64,000 nt of DNA from Marchantia polymorpha subsp. ruderalis (GCA_037833965.1 AP031358.1:876001-940000); one strand, 5' to 3'. Positions 12,201-24,826 are shown, counted from the stretch's first letter. Made by a program: numbers and translations. Notes: generated by a model from the sequence alone, not told the origin.

Positions 12201-14264
12201 AGACGGGCCCGGTCCAACATTCAGCCTGTGGAAATCCTAGCTTCACACTGATTGCGTGTCCCAAGTTAGATATAGGTGTTTGCTTACAGCGCTGTGTTGC
12301 ATGTATTCTGAATCGCGCATGGTAGGGCTTCATACCGACGTGCACTTCTCGGATTGCCCGTTATGACGATTAGAGACTCCTTCGGCCTCAGTCCTTCGCT
12401 GAGTGTCAAAGCACACATGAATCTAGAAGTAGATTATTTGTGAGGTCCCGGCATTGCCAGGGCTCATGTATAATTGTCGCTAAGGTAATACTCTCAAACC
12501 TTCTCTCATAATAAGAAAGATTTGATTTGCCTTAACTTCAGTGTCTGCACATTGAAAGGTTACATGGTCGGCAATAGTTCTACCTCCAGTGCTGGGTGTG
12601 CAAAATTAGTGGCGGTAAGATTCCTGTAGAGATGTAGCAGAACAAAATTCCTTTCTGACACACGGAAAGAGTGTCGAAAGGACTCAACGCCTGCCTTCGC
12701 TATCCACCCTATGGGGATATCATACCCAATCATCCGTCCATCAGAGACAGCAACAGGTAAAATGATCATATCAGGTGGATACAGAAAATCGCAGTTTCTC
12801 GTACAAATCTGGGCAAGATGGAGAGCATCCGTTTAAATTCGTTTGTGTACATCGTCACTCATTGAACTAACTTAATGAACATTGCATAAACATACAGCAG
12901 AGCACCGTTGAATCAAGCAATAACAAATGTGAGGTCCCTGACTACGAAGATCACGATCGCTGATTGAGAGAAAGGTGACGACATGACGAGGGCAACCGGC
13001 TGGTAGAGCGAAATGAAACTGTCAACACGAAGGGGCGCTGTGGAGACTCGAATTTCCTAAAACTATGAGCTGCCACAAACTACACAAACACTCTGCGGAG
13101 AGGGGCCGAATCTATACAGATCGAACGCGGAGGCATGAAGAGGATTTGCGGTCCATGTGACCTAATCACTTACTGAAGAAACACAGTCGCGCCGACGAGA
13201 ACGGCCGCACACAAGAGTCCCCGAGTTCAGACCTTGGATTCTGAAGTCATTCGACCAGCTAGGTCTTAGATCCAAGGGCAGTCGATGGCCATCACACGAG
13301 CAGATCTTCGCTTATATGACTTTGGAAACTCGTAACAGAGTAGTTCACGTGTCAAACTAAGCTGTTACCGTGGACGGTTGACAAAAGTGATAGAATTGGA
13401 TTTTATATAGAACTATGATCTATTAATTTTTACTTTGGAAACTTTCGGGTCGAATTAAAAACAAAATTAAGTGTGTACCTTATTTTCTCTTTATTACATT
13501 CATGTATAGGTATAAAACTTACAGGATATGAAGATACTCTGTATATTAGGATACGTTTGAAGAAGAGACAAATGCATGAATAACGTAGTAGAGGTCGTAA
13601 CCGTTATATAAATGTAAATTTGATTATCTCTCGTGTTACAATATGGAATCAGATAATTATTTAGCTGATTCAGATTTTTTTATTTAAATAAAAAACCGTA
13701 TGAAATTTATTCTAATCAATGTGAGAATTTTATCCATCAAAAATTGCATTCTAAATTACATAGACTCAGCTATACATGCTTCAGATATTATATATATAAG
13801 AATTAATATATCTTCTATAAAAATATGATAACAATCTATTAAAGTTATATATAATAAAATTAATATAAATTAGATGTAATTTATTAAAATTATGAAAAAA
13901 ATATTATTTTAATTCAGATAGATTTAAAAGCTTATATCTGTTAATCTGTATTAAACCTTTTATAAGCGAATAAATTCTAATATGAAGATTCATATAATGT
14001 AATTCAGATATTTTTTTATTCAGATAATTTTTATGCAAATATTGTGTGTTAGATGTTACCAATGAGTGTTACCAATTTGATTGACTTGAACACAACTTTT
14101 TTTTCATCACTTGTCTGAAATATATAAGTACTAGATTTTTATCGTGAGTTTTTTTTATTGCTGACAACTATTTATGTATACATACGACATGCTAAAAAAT
14201 TATGAAGACTCAAAATTTGTGCCATGAATGAAAATGATCACATCCTTTCTTTCATATGCGTAAA
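9300..14264. other. Five-kilobase interval without a recognisable gene
   Basis: From 9.3 to 10 kb and 11.1 to 13.4 kb the base composition is mixed, and elsewhere it is strongly AT-rich. ORFs do not exceed 111 codons and resemble nothing I know. At 11749, 11820 and 11901 a short degenerate motif recurs three times, with a core like ACGATTGCA followed by TGTGTTCTGTCCACTTGT. No RNA gene or complete mobile element is visible. Confidence 0.4.
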
Positions 14265-14444
14265 TTCGAACAAACACAGAATTCACTGTGTGGAAGTAAA
14301 ACGTTCAAGAAGCTTAATGAGAATTAATACATATATAGTGGTGTGACTAAGGTCACGAACCACACTAAGAAGCTTACTAAACCCTAACTTTAAACAAGCT
14401 TCCTAAGTGAATTCTAACTATAGCACAGAGGATAATGTTCAACA
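14265..14444 (-). repeat. 3' LTR of the copia element
   Basis: About 180 bp, matching the right-hand LTR over its length from GAACAAACACAGAA to ATGTTCAACA. It carries 24 bp (around ACTAAACCCTAACTTTAAAC) that the other LTR lacks. Its outer end reads TTCGAACA instead of TGTTGAACA, so the terminal TG has been lost or mutated. The adjoining purine-rich run on the minus strand (ACGAAGGGA) is a fair polypurine tract. Confidence 0.85.
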
Positions 14445-14602
14445 TCCCTTCGTACTCGAATGCTAAGTTTTGTTTTTTGCAAACTACAAAGATTAGAGCA
14501 ATTCTGTGAGTGGATTTCTTATTGATCGGAGCGTGCAACTTGTGAACACTAACACACTTCATCAAGAAGCTACATCACTAATAAAATGTAAAAACTAATA
14601 CC

Positions 14603-17600
14603 TCATGGAGTTCTAAAGTTTAATCGATCTCGTTCCATCTCAAACTTGTTTCTTCCTAATGCTTTCGTAAGCATGTCCGCCGTTTGCTCTGCAGTAGAGA
14701 TAAACTCAACAAAGATATTGTCTGCTTCAACCTTTTGGAAACAGAAGTGCCAATCAACTTCAAAATGCTTTGTTCTATCATGGAACACAGGGTTGTTCGC
14801 AAGTTTTATAGCGCTTTGATTGTCCACGCCGATTGGAATGCGAGAGCATACAATTTCCTTCATTAATCTTTAAATCCAAATAGCCTCCATCGCACAAAGA
14901 CTAAGAGCTCGGTATTCAGATTCGTGGCTGTCTTGAGCCATTGAGCTTTGATTGTTAGAATTCCAATACACTTGTGATGAACCAAGCATGAACAAATAAG
15001 CACTAGTGGAGATGCTATTGTTCAAGTTTGCTGCATAGTTGACATTAGAGTAACCTTGTAGCTTGCTTTCCTCTCCATTTTCAAATAAAATTCCAAAAGA
15101 AGAGTATCGCTTAAGCTAGCGAAAGATACCTTCAACTAACCTTAGATGGAGCTCTTAAGGCTCATGCATATAGCGACTAGCCAGATTTGTGTAGTAGGCA
15201 ATGTCAGGTCTTGTGCGTGTAAGATACAGCAGTTTGCACACAAACCGTTTGTATAAGGTGGTATCGACAGCAAGTGTGCCGATGTCTCGGCGAAGCTGGA
15301 GAACTTCATTAAGTGGGATGAAACTTGGGCGACAAAGAAGAAGAACTCAGCTAATATGGATAGCGCATACGGAGCTTAGTGCAGTAGTAATCCTCCCGTA
15401 GTGTGTACAAAGTGAACACCTAAGTATTTGGAGATTGTATCTAGATAAGTCATAGCAAACTTCTCCATGAGCGCAACAGCAAGATCATCAATGAGTTGTG
15501 GATGACTTTCTGTAAAATAGAGGTCGTCCAAGTACATGATTAGCAAGAGTATGTCACCTTGGTTTTGTAAGAGGTAGAAATTTGGATCAGCTTGACTTCG
15601 TTCAAGTCCTCGGTTGCGGAATGCAACATCAATGTGATTATACCATGCTTGTGGATTTTGACAGAGACCATAAAGAGCTCACTTCAACTTGCAAACGTCG
15701 CGCTCACGTCCTTAAGAGATGAAACCAAGAGTTTGTTGCATACACACTTCCTCTTCAAAAACGTCATTTAAGAAAGTTGTTTGGACATCAAGATGACGTA
15801 TGTATCAGTTTTGATGTGTAGCAAATGCACACACAATGCGGATTGTCTCCCAACGTACAACAAGAGCAAAAGTATCATCGTAATCAATGTCGTGTTGCTA
15901 TTGAAATCCACAAGCGTCTAATCTCGCCTTGTGTTTTGATCTGATCGGATGAGCTGGGCTTGTGTTTGAATACCCAACGAGCGCTGATTGCATGTTTGCC
16001 AGGCGGAAGAGACATGAATTCCCTGTTCTCATTGCGAATTAGTGATGAGTATTCTGCTTGCATGGCTGCAATTCAATTTGCATCATGACAAACGTCATGG
16101 AACTGCAAGTTGTCGCCTTCGTCTGGTAGCAAACCAGTGTTGGCATTGGTTTCTACAAAAGCAATGTAGGCGTCAAGGTGTCCAGATGCTTGACGAGCCC
16201 GTCCAGATCGTCGAGGCGGAGTAGGAAGTAGAGATGCATCACCACTTGCGTGAGGAGATCGATGTGGCACAATTGGAGAGCTCATATTGAACATGCGATG
16301 AGTCAATTTGATTGCACTAGGTGCAGAGACTCCGTCGATGACATTGATGGTGAAGCATGCTCCAGACCGTGTTGTGGTTGGTGTGGGACCGAAGTGCGGC
16401 GACGTTAATAAGTCACCACTGGTCGTGTTGTAAAGTCAATGGGATCATCATCCAAATTTTCAAAAAAACTATCTCTGCCTTGGCCACTTTGCTCATTTTG
16501 TGGCAATGAAGATTCATGAGGATCTTGTACCTGCACTGGTGCCATTCTAGGGAGCGGAACGGTCAAAGCTGCACTATGATTAGTTGATGTGGTGATTGAG
16601 GAAGAAATCAAGGAGTTTGAGGGTTCGTCACTGACCGGCAATTCAAGTTGTGAAGATTCGAATATCTGCACATCATGAAAAATATTGACTTTACAAGTTT
16701 CAGGTTCATAGCAACGGTAGTCTTTTGCACGATTGTCAAAGATGAGTAAGATACACTCAATTGAGTGCAAATCCAACTTCCCTTGATGAGATCGATGTCG
16801 ATAAACAAAAACTGTACTCGCAAAAGCTCAAAGATTAGAGACAGATAGTTTTGTGCCTGAGATCAACTTCGTAGGTGTTACGTCGAGCATATGCTTGGAG
16901 CTTCGAATGTTGAGAATTTCACAAGCAGGAGGAACTGCTTCCGCTCAAAGATGGTTGAATAGATTCTTGTCAAGCAGAAGACAACGCGTGATGTTCATCA
17001 AAGAATAACTACGTCGTTTGGCAAAGCCATTTTACTGAGAAGTGTAAGGTACTGTGAATTGGCGTTTGATGTCATTGTCAGAACAATATGCTTTCAAACA
17101 CTCGAGAAGTAAATTCGCCGTCATTGTCCGTTCGTAACATAAAAACCGGTTGCTTGTATTGAGCTTCAGCTTCACAATGAAATTGCTTGAATTTGTCAAA
17201 GTACTCGTCCTTGCGAGACATGAATGATATCCAAGTAAACTTTGAATAATCATCAATAAAAGTAATAAAATATCGTGCACCTCCTAACGACGGGATGTGA
17301 AATGGGCCACAAAGATCCGAGTGGATAAGTTCCCGTGGTGCAAAAGCGCAACTTGTGTCTTGTTTTGGAATTCGTGTCTTCACCTTCTCTCCTCAAAAAC
17401 AGCTTGTACATGGTGTGTCGGAAACATGCAAGTCGGGAAGCCCATGAACAGCGTGCGAAGCAACCATTCGACGGAGATCATCATGATTGAAGTGACAGAG
17501 TCTCTTGTGCCAAAGCTCGGTTATGCTCGGCTTCTCCACTCCAAGTGTGTGGACTTCCACATAAGCCTTGGCGATACTCCTGAGGTGCATAAGCTATGAA

Positions 17601-19118
17601 CTCACGAATGAATTTGTTGCGGACAAAGCAACCTTCAATAAGGAATTCAAGGTTATGATTGCCATCTGCAATGAGTCCAACAGAAAGAAGATTTTTTGCG
17701 TATGCTTCGTGAATATAAAACTTGCGGCACGGTTTGAACTTTACCGTTGGGAAGTTGAACATGAACATTTCTAACACCAAGAACGTAGTGGCAGTGTCCA
17801 TCGGCTGATATAACTCAAGTGCAATTTTGATGCCATATTGTGGAGAACATGTATCGATTACCGGTAATGTGATGAGTCGCACTAGAGTCCAAGTGCCAAT
17901 GTGAGATGGTGGATGATGTGTCTTCAAGCATGTTGAGTTCAATAGCAAGACTTTGGCCGATCATCAAAAGAGTTGATGGTGACTCTTCAAGGAGTTCAGG
18001 ACGAATACTTTGGCCAACCACCGAGGAAGTTGAATCATTGATATGAAGGAAGTAGGCTTCAACGTCGGTTTTACCTTTGAAGTTGACATACTACTCATTT
18101 GGTTCGGTATCACCTTTGTGATATTCTTCACTGTCATCAATTGCATGAACTTGGCCGCTATCATCGCGAAGACGTCGGCATTTTTCATCTAACAATGCTC
18201 CATATCGTGAAGTTGATCCACTAGCGCCTTGATCTCGCATTCACGATCAAGGTGAACTTTTTGTAAACAAAAATCACAAATGATGTTTGGTCGCCGATGT
18301 TGTAGAGTACCGCGAGGTTTGAATCTTGGCAGGTAGGAACTGGATCCGCTAATTTGCATTTGTTTAGAGCGATCTAAAGCTCCAAATTTGGAGCCATAGT
18401 GATAATTACGTACTAGGAAATTGCCTCTACGGATGTTATTGCTTGAGTAACCCGTAAAACTAGCTTGATTATTCGGTGCATGACGAAACGAGACTCTACG
18501 ATTGCGATCTCTATGAACGGCAAGAGCCTCGCTAGTACGGTTTTTCAGTGTGTAATAAACTACGACATCGTCTAGGAGAACCACAATTACTTCTTCTAGC
18601 ATGTCAGCTACGTTCCTGACCTCTGTAAGATGAACGTACATCGTGAGTGTTTCAATTTTCCTCAAAGCGAACAACTTATTAATTAGATGAGCCTTACGGG
18701 GACCACTCTGACACTAGCATCTACGCTTCAGATTTGATCTACACTCATGAGGTTTAGTGTAACTCTTTAAGATTTTCATCCCAAAGTTTTTTGCGTTGAT
18801 CAAAATGACCATGACTCTAGAACGAGTTGCCCTTTCATATAGATTAGTAGGAACGGAGGGTGGTAGTATGCAATAGTCAAAGAGACCAGAACTCGTGAGT
18901 GCATGCTGAATTCTAAAGGATCATATGCCATAGTTGGCTGTTCCTTCGAAGTGATATGCCTCATGAATGCTAGGATCATTTCCCGACTAAGATCCAAAAG
19001 TATCACTAATTCTAATGATTCGAGAAGAATTGCTAATAGATACTGTTGGCGGCATTGTTTCATTGCCTGTAGTGCCCACATTGCTAGTATCGTCACCTAA
19101 GACGGAAGTCCCAGACAT
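14603..19118 (-). pseudogene. copia gag-pol polyprotein, inactivated
   Basis: The minus-strand remains of one polyprotein begin at an ATG at 19118 and are scattered over all three frames. Visible landmarks, in order, are as follows. A gag CX2CX4HX4C zinc knuckle lies at 18237-18278. An aspartic protease motif close to DSSATHH lies near 17889. The integrase zinc-binding His/Cys region spans about 17395-17520. Integrase core acidic residues lie near 17317 (HSDLCGPF) and 17110 (RTDNDGEF). A reverse-transcriptase YLDD box lies near 15524-15535, against the usual YVDD. RNase H runs from 14603 to 14863. Multiple in-frame stops and frameshifts separate these parts, so no functional protein can be made. 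Confidence 0.88.
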
Positions 19119-19266
19119 GATGGAAGGTGAATGAAAAAAAACAACAACTCGAGAGCAATGACCGGAAAGAATCACTGTGACAGAAAACGAAATGGAAATC
19201 CCGCGCCTCTAATCCTTGAGCAGAAAAAACATGAAATAGAAAAGAGTACAATCCTAGGTCTAACGG

Positions 19267-19276
19267 TCTGATACCA
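19267..19276 (-). other. Primer-binding site, initiator tRNA-Met type
   Basis: Immediately inside the 5' LTR the minus strand reads TGGTATCAGA, the complement of the 3' end of plant initiator tRNA-Met and the usual copia primer site. It fixes the element's orientation and the inner LTR boundary at 19277. Confidence 0.9.
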
Positions 19277-19432
19277 TGTTGAACAAACACAGAACTCACT
19301 GTGTGGAAGTAAAACGTTCAGGAAGCTTAATGAGAAAATGACATATGTATCGTGGTATGACTAAGGTCACAAACCACACTAAGAAGCGTTCTAAGTGAAG
19401 TCTAGCTATAGCAGAGAGTATAATGTTCAACA
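19277..19432 (-). repeat. 5' LTR of the copia element
   Basis: 156 bp with intact ends, TGTTGAACA on one side and TGTTCAACA on the other, giving the short inverted terminal TG...CA expected of LTRs. It is shorter than its partner because it lacks a 24-bp segment present there. Confidence 0.9.
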
Positions 19433-21700
19433 ATAAATACTCTTTTGAAGTCAAATTCTACGGAATTTCAAAATTTTGTGAATTATTCCTGTGATCAAAT
19501 ATATATTGAATTTATTTTGAAACAAAATATCTATGAGATGTAAAATTTTAAGCAGAAAGAAAATGCATATTCCATATTGATTTTTTAAAAATATTTTTAA
19601 ACTGCATAAATTTGATATTACACATAAAATGGCTAAAATTATTCCTCCTAGAAATCTATTAAATGACTGGAAGATTTTAATGGAATAGTCTTATTTAAAT
19701 TATGAATAGTACATCTTATCTTCATTATTCTTCCAAATTAGTTGTGGTAAACGCTAAAAATATGAAAATATTGAAAATGATTCTTACTTATATTAGATTT
19801 TTCATTGCATATATATTTTGATCGATTATATCATTTTATTTTATTTCTTTGGAATTTTTTTAATAGATTATTACATTTTAGAATAGAGAATAATTTCAAG
19901 AAAAAAAAGTTTGGTTCTTATTGAAGTTCATCAGGTTGCATCAAATTAAAGCACTATGTACAACATACACATTGAGAAAATATTCGATTAAATTGATGTA
20001 TCAATTTAGATCTTAGGATATCATTATTTTGAAATTTTAGATCAAAAAACCTGTAATAAATTTGAAAATGACAGCTTTGCCAAGTGGTTATAGAAATTTA
20101 TGAAACATACGATTTAAATTACCAATGTATTTTAGAGCCCATTGTTATCACTTTATGATTATAAGCTTATTCTACTAACCTGCTGCGACATGTCCAGAAG
20201 TTACTCTTTATTTCTCAATGTTTGTAAGTATCATAACAATGATCTTCTTTTTTCCGGACTGAAGGATTTGATGTAAAGAAATATAGTCAAAATCTGATTA
20301 ATCTTTATTGAACAAATCTAGTATAATTAAGAAAGGGGAGATAAAATTGGTTCTTTCCATGAAATTACGTGGAAGTGAAAAGATTAATTAATCTTTTATT
20401 CTCTATGTAATTTTTGTAGTCTTTAAGATTTCCTACAATCTATATGTGTGAATTTTTTGTATTTTGTATTTTTTTCATGATGTTTCGACCTATTGGCTTT
20501 TTTCATATTTTGTATAAAGAATGTCAAAATCCAATAAATAGAATATATATATATATATATATTCATATAATTAATATCATAGATACTCGAGCAAGTTTTT
20601 TCATTTAACAGGTTGAAAAGTTCTATCTTAAGTGTCCTCATGTTGATTTTTTCAAAATATTTTTTTCAATATGATTGCATTTTTGGTTCAATAATTAAAT
20701 TTATATTTTTAACTAACCTCTCACATGTGATTATCTCACATATTATTGTGACATAGAATCTATTATTAAGACCATTTTGCAAGTTTGTATTTTCTTTGTG
20801 AATAGTAAGATTATACTCTATGTATTGTTATTTTTACTTTAAACAAAGTATATAGTGAGAGGCTAGTTATCACTCAGTTTGGATTAATTATACATTATTC
20901 ATTATAGTATAAAGATGAGAGCTCTGTAGTTTGGGTTAATTATCACTCACCTTACTATATTATATAGAACAGAGCTATGTGATTTATCAGAAGTATCTAT
21001 CAGCTTTATCAGGCATAGTCTTCATGTTACCGAAACTATGAGAAGTAATGCAACATGGGAACATAATCATGTGGCAAAGGATAATTATACTAAATTGAGG
21101 TATAACTAGCCTCTCCTAATAAACATGGCGTATCAAGTGAAAATTGTATTTCACACCGATTACAAAATTAAGAATATTAAGAAATTGTGCAATATTGTGC
21201 AATATTAAGAATAAAAGTCATATCTTATTGATTATATTGTCTCATTTATTTAGAAGAGATATATGATTTGAAAATTGTTTAGTGATATTTTGATGTTTTA
21301 AATTCGGTTCACATCAAATTTTCTTTTATAGTATACAAGTTTGAAACAATTCAAATTTTTTTTAATTCTAATTACATTAATGTTCTAGTGACTGAGTTGA
21401 ATCCAGAAGATGAATAATTTATTACTTTTAACGAAAAAATTTAACAACCCCGTTCATTGTATTGCTCGAAACTCCACAATTCTTTCACTCCCTGTTTCGG
21501 GAGTAGATCATAGCGAGGTAAATCAAGAGTAGAGGAAATTTTGATGTTTTGTTCCTTACAAGGAGAAGAAGTATCTCAGAGTTCAACCCTTCACCCCTCT
21601 CCAAAACCCTGTATATGTACACTCCCTTAACTAGAAAATGCTATCCTGGCATCACCAGCTGAAGCATCTCACCGAGTACATCTTATTGTTCCCCAATTTT
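19433..21700. other. AT-rich spacer with a TA microsatellite
   Basis: Very AT-rich sequence with no supportable gene. A pure TA run occurs at about 20542-20563. A loosely repeated motif, 'GGATTAATTA...' and 'GGGTTAATTATCACTCA', appears near 20880 and 20935. Nothing else stands out. Confidence 0.5.
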
Positions 21701-21721
21701 TTTGAGTATTCAGCCGAGCAT

Positions 21722-22568
21722 TTATTGTGCTGACGAAGATTCACAGCCACCGTAGAGCGCCAACTGGCACTGCCCTTCCTTCTTTTGCCCCGTGCTGATC
21801 TTATGCCAGGCGATAGAACAATTGCGCGAGGTAGCCTTGGGAACAATTCTGTGCACAGCTCTTTGTAAACGAAGAGCAACGACCCACCTTCTTTCCATCT
21901 GTCGTCATTATAGGCCCATGGGATGTTAATACTTGGCCCAGTGATGAGCGTAAATACTTGTCACGATTCCCTCGATTTACCCCAACAGTTGCATCCTCCT
22001 TCGCGTAATTCCCAGCGATAATATGCTGGGGTCGTAACTGCGTTTATCTCCTCGAGCTACCTCTCGAGCTCGAGCTCGAGCTCGCAACTGGAACGAAAAT
22101 GCCTCGTGTTGACGATTCAGAAGCTTTCTCCTGCAAAAGGCAAAAGCGGAGCAAAACAGAATGAGAACTGAGCACTTTGCAGACCTTGCTTGAGAGCACA
22201 GCAGAGCAGTAGAGCAGCTTCTTCACCGTGGCTCGATGAGCTAAATACTGAGCGGTTCAGAAGTTTTGAATGTGCGACTGGCCATGCAGACGAGACGGGC
22301 ACGCCTCGGGGCAACCGAGGTCCACGATCCAGGTCGAGATGAAATAGCCGAGTGCCGGGCTCTCTGTGTCGTCCTGGCCTTGCACGCGATGCTCGTTCCA
22401 TCATTGTGACGGAATGACAAATCCGACCCGCACAGCCGGGACGACGGTCGCTGGCCCCACGATCACCGCGAGGGAGTGCGCACCTCGTCGGGCTTCCGTG
22501 CTCCAGGCGAGCTGCAGAATGACGGCACACACCAGAGCCCACCGAGGGGAGGCCCGTAGGCCTGCCAT
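21722..22568 (-). CDS. Tentative small secreted Cys-containing protein, two exons
   Basis: This is a hypothesis rather than a recognised family. Exon 1 (22568-22484) encodes 28 residues forming a good signal peptide: a basic start, the hydrophobic core WALVCAVILQLAW and a likely cleavage after STEA. It ends in phase 1 at a strong donor (GAG then GTGCGC). Exon 2 (21858-21722) picks up the same phase and encodes 44 residues with three cysteines, including GQC and LYGGC, before a TAA stop. The product would be 73 residues. If intron 1 is not spliced the frame instead stops after 55 residues. The ATG lies 622 bp from that of the divergent gene at 23191, so the two could share a promoter. GC-rich sequence here opens many spurious frames, which lowers my confidence. 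Confidence 0.28.
22063..22084. repeat. CTCGAG hexamer run
   Basis: Between 22063 and 22084 the palindromic hexamer CTCGAG is repeated in tandem three and a half times. The whole block is self-complementary. It marks the change from AT-rich to GC-rich DNA and falls inside the intron of the tentative gene above. Confidence 0.85.
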
Positions 22569-23190
22569 CGGGAGACAGAGCCAGGGCGAGAGAATGCTGA
22601 CGACGACGTGCAGGGAGTATCTCTCGAGCTCGACAGAGGGTGGGGGTCCTACAGGCTTTGTCGTATTGAGCTCCACAGGGCGCCAGGACGGCTCGTGGGA
22701 GCGAGCGAGCGAGGAAGGGAAGGAGGGAGGGACGCAGAGCGAACCAGCTGCCAAGTCGAATTGCAGTGCAGGCCAATTTGAATCCTCGAGCTGAGCCCAG
22801 CCAGTCTCGGAGGGTTCCGTTCGCTCATCTGGGGTTTCAGTCTCCGAACAGCCAGTGCCATCACTGAGTCTCGGAGAGTTCGGTTGCTGCTCAGAATGGG
22901 GGTCCCGCATTTGTCGATTCACGTCCTGAATTGTCGCTGTTGGAACTGAGTGGCGGATTAGGTTCTAGAAGGCACGAGTGGCTTCGCGGTCGGAGCAATT
23001 CCGGAAACCAGTATATCAGAATCGGTCCAGCATCCGAGGACGGGTGAATTGCCCGAAGGTGCGCACGCGAGGGCAGGATCACACTCTCATGGAAAGCTCT
23101 CCTTGATCCAGTGCATTGGGACTGGAGAGGAGGAGGGCGGGCGTTGCCGTGGGAGCCTTGCGCGAGCAGCAGCAGCAGGAGAAGAAGACG

Positions 23191-24609
23191 ATGGAAACTC
23201 TATCGCGCCTGCAGTCAGTGCAAGCAACTCTGGAGCTCATGCAGGAGCATTCTCTCCTCGCGGATGGAGGGGGATCATCGGATCTGTTCGTGGCGGACTT
23301 TCTCCTCTTCCTCAAACAGAATTGCAACGACGCCAAGGACATCTTGCAACGCTGCGTCACATTGCTCAGCTTCTTGCCCGAGATTTCGTTCCACTTCTTG
23401 CAGGATTTGTTGGGCGGAGAAGTCCCACCGCCCGAAGATGAGATTAACTACTACCGAGTCGAAATTCCACAGATCGAGGGCGATGAGATCGAGAATTTCT
23501 CGTCCCCGGCCGCAGCTGGCAAGCCCAGAGCCGGAAAGGATAGGGCAGACAAGGCCCCGATGGCCGCGGACGGGCGTCCGGCCGGCGGGCTCTTGAAGGC
23601 CGCGCCTGCGGTCGGGCTCAAGGCCATGGAGAAGGCGCGATCCACTTTGGAGGACTTCTGCAGGTCGTACTTCATGTTCCACGACATGGACGCACGCGAT
23701 CCCGCGCACGTCTTCAAATTTCTGCCCATTCTCCAGTTCGTCGAGTCCTACATCTACGACCTCGACGAGAGTAATGAGGACGAGCTGCACCGATCGGTTC
23801 AGTTCGTGGCAAGAGGTGCTCTCGAGAGGAGCTTTTCTCTGAGGTCGGTCGATGAGCCTCGAGAAACAGCTCATCTCTTCACCGGAGAGAGCTCTTCAGG
23901 TTCTGCTGCTTATTTTCAATCCTGCTCCGACGAAGAATTGGAAGCCCACGATGGTGAGCTCGACGGGCTCCGCTCGGGGGTCGATCCACTCGGAGAGTTG
24001 AGGGATGTTCTGAGCAGCAGAGGGTTGATGACGGACAGGATAGAAGCCGAGCTGAGAGATGGAGTAGAGTATTGGAAGCTGGAAAGAAAGCTCTGTGGAT
24101 TAGTGACGATGGGTAGGAAGGTGAACATGCAGGATGTCTTCAAGACGATCGAATTGAAGTCATTCGACTTTCGTATTCTCAATAATCTCCTCTACTCGTT
24201 GACACATAGGATGGTCGATGAAACTCACATGGAGTTTCTGAGGGTGGCCGAGTTCCTCGTAGAGATTGCGGATGACTTGTTTGACTACGAGGATGACGTA
24301 CGGAAGAACAGCTTCAATGTCCTGCGAATGCTGGTTTATGCATGCGGGCCTACTGAGGCTCCAGCAGTTCTCGCAAACTTCATCAGCACTAAAGAACGGG
24401 AGTATCAGCGATTGCTGGATAAGCTAGAGCCAGGTTTGGCCGAGCGGTTTCAGGAAAGATGTAAGGAGGCTGCCAAGGAGGGTGGGTTCAAGGAGACCTC
24501 TAAGTCGGGGTCCTGGGGAGCCTGGACCATACCTCCTCTCATAGTGGACGAAGTTGCATTCAGGGCCCATTCGAGCTGCGAATCAGCTCCATACATCAGA
24601 GAGGTGTAG
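23191..24609 (+). CDS. Protein of unknown function, probably conserved in plants (472 aa)
   Basis: A single-exon, mostly helical, soluble protein of unknown role. The frame is open 75 nt upstream but only from a TTG, so I start at the ATG at 23191. Distinctive blocks are LLFLKQNCNDAKDIL near the N-terminus, STLEDFCRSYFMFHDMD at about residues 148-165, KSFDFRILNNLLY at about 323-335, and EFLVEIADDLFDYEDDV at about 354-370. The C-terminus has GAWTIPPLIVDE. The last four read like motifs of a family I believe is conserved in plants and annotated only as uncharacterised; I cannot name it. A low-complexity acidic/Ala-Gly-rich linker lies between residues 100 and 145. No signal peptide or membrane segment is seen. 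The leader is GC-rich. The gene converges on the membrane-protein gene, with 217 bp between the two stops. Confidence 0.8.
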   Translation: METLSRLQSVQATLELMQEHSLLADGGGSSDLFVADFLLFLKQNCNDAKDILQRCVTLLSFLPEISFHFLQDLLGGEVPPPEDEINYYRVEIPQIEGDEIENFSSPAAAGKPRAGKDRADKAPMAADGRPAGGLLKAAPAVGLKAMEKARSTLEDFCRSYFMFHDMDARDPAHVFKFLPILQFVESYIYDLDESNEDELHRSVQFVARGALERSFSLRSVDEPRETAHLFTGESSSGSAAYFQSCSDEELEAHDGELDGLRSGVDPLGELRDVLSSRGLMTDRIEAELRDGVEYWKLERKLCGLVTMGRKVNMQDVFKTIELKSFDFRILNNLLYSLTHRMVDETHMEFLRVAEFLVEIADDLFDYEDDVRKNSFNVLRMLVYACGPTEAPAVLANFISTKEREYQRLLDKLEPGLAERFQERCKEAAKEGGFKETSKSGSWGAWTIPPLIVDEVAFRAHSSCESAPYIREV

Positions 24610-24826
24610 GGTCAGAAGATGGAGGAGATAAATCTCAGTTTTCAGTCAATTAGTCCAACTCTCTTCATCGTCTTGTCGGCAGTTTTGAAAGGATTGGAGG
24701 TTTTGTTTTGTAAGTTGCTGTTTTTCTATACACACCAGAGCTTCGTCTGCGATCAGACTCTTATCAAAGAGTTCTCTATCCGTCATCTCTCTAGCTTTCA
24801 GTTTACCAAATTGCGCGGTCGTTTGG

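Larger units (their letters stand above)
14265..19432 (-). mobile_element. Degenerate Ty1/copia LTR retrotransposon
   Basis: A 5.2-kb element in minus orientation with both LTRs, a primer-binding site and domains in the order gag, protease, integrase, reverse transcriptase, RNase H, which defines the copia superfamily. The coding region is broken by many stops and frameshifts, so the copy is not autonomous. The LTRs differ by substitutions and a 24-bp indel. The flanks GTAAA (left) and ATAAA (right) may be a mutated 5-bp target duplication, but the outer end of the left LTR is itself altered, so this is uncertain. No nested insertion is visible inside it. Confidence 0.9.

Noticed and set aside
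22117..22776. 219-codon minus-strand frame in the GC-rich leader region
   Set aside because: It starts at TTG, is Arg/Ala/Pro-rich as expected of GC-rich non-coding DNA, and overlaps the better-supported signal-peptide ORF in another frame.
23275..23874. 199-codon minus-strand frame
   Set aside because: It is antisense to the gene at 23191-24609 and is explained by that gene's codon bias.
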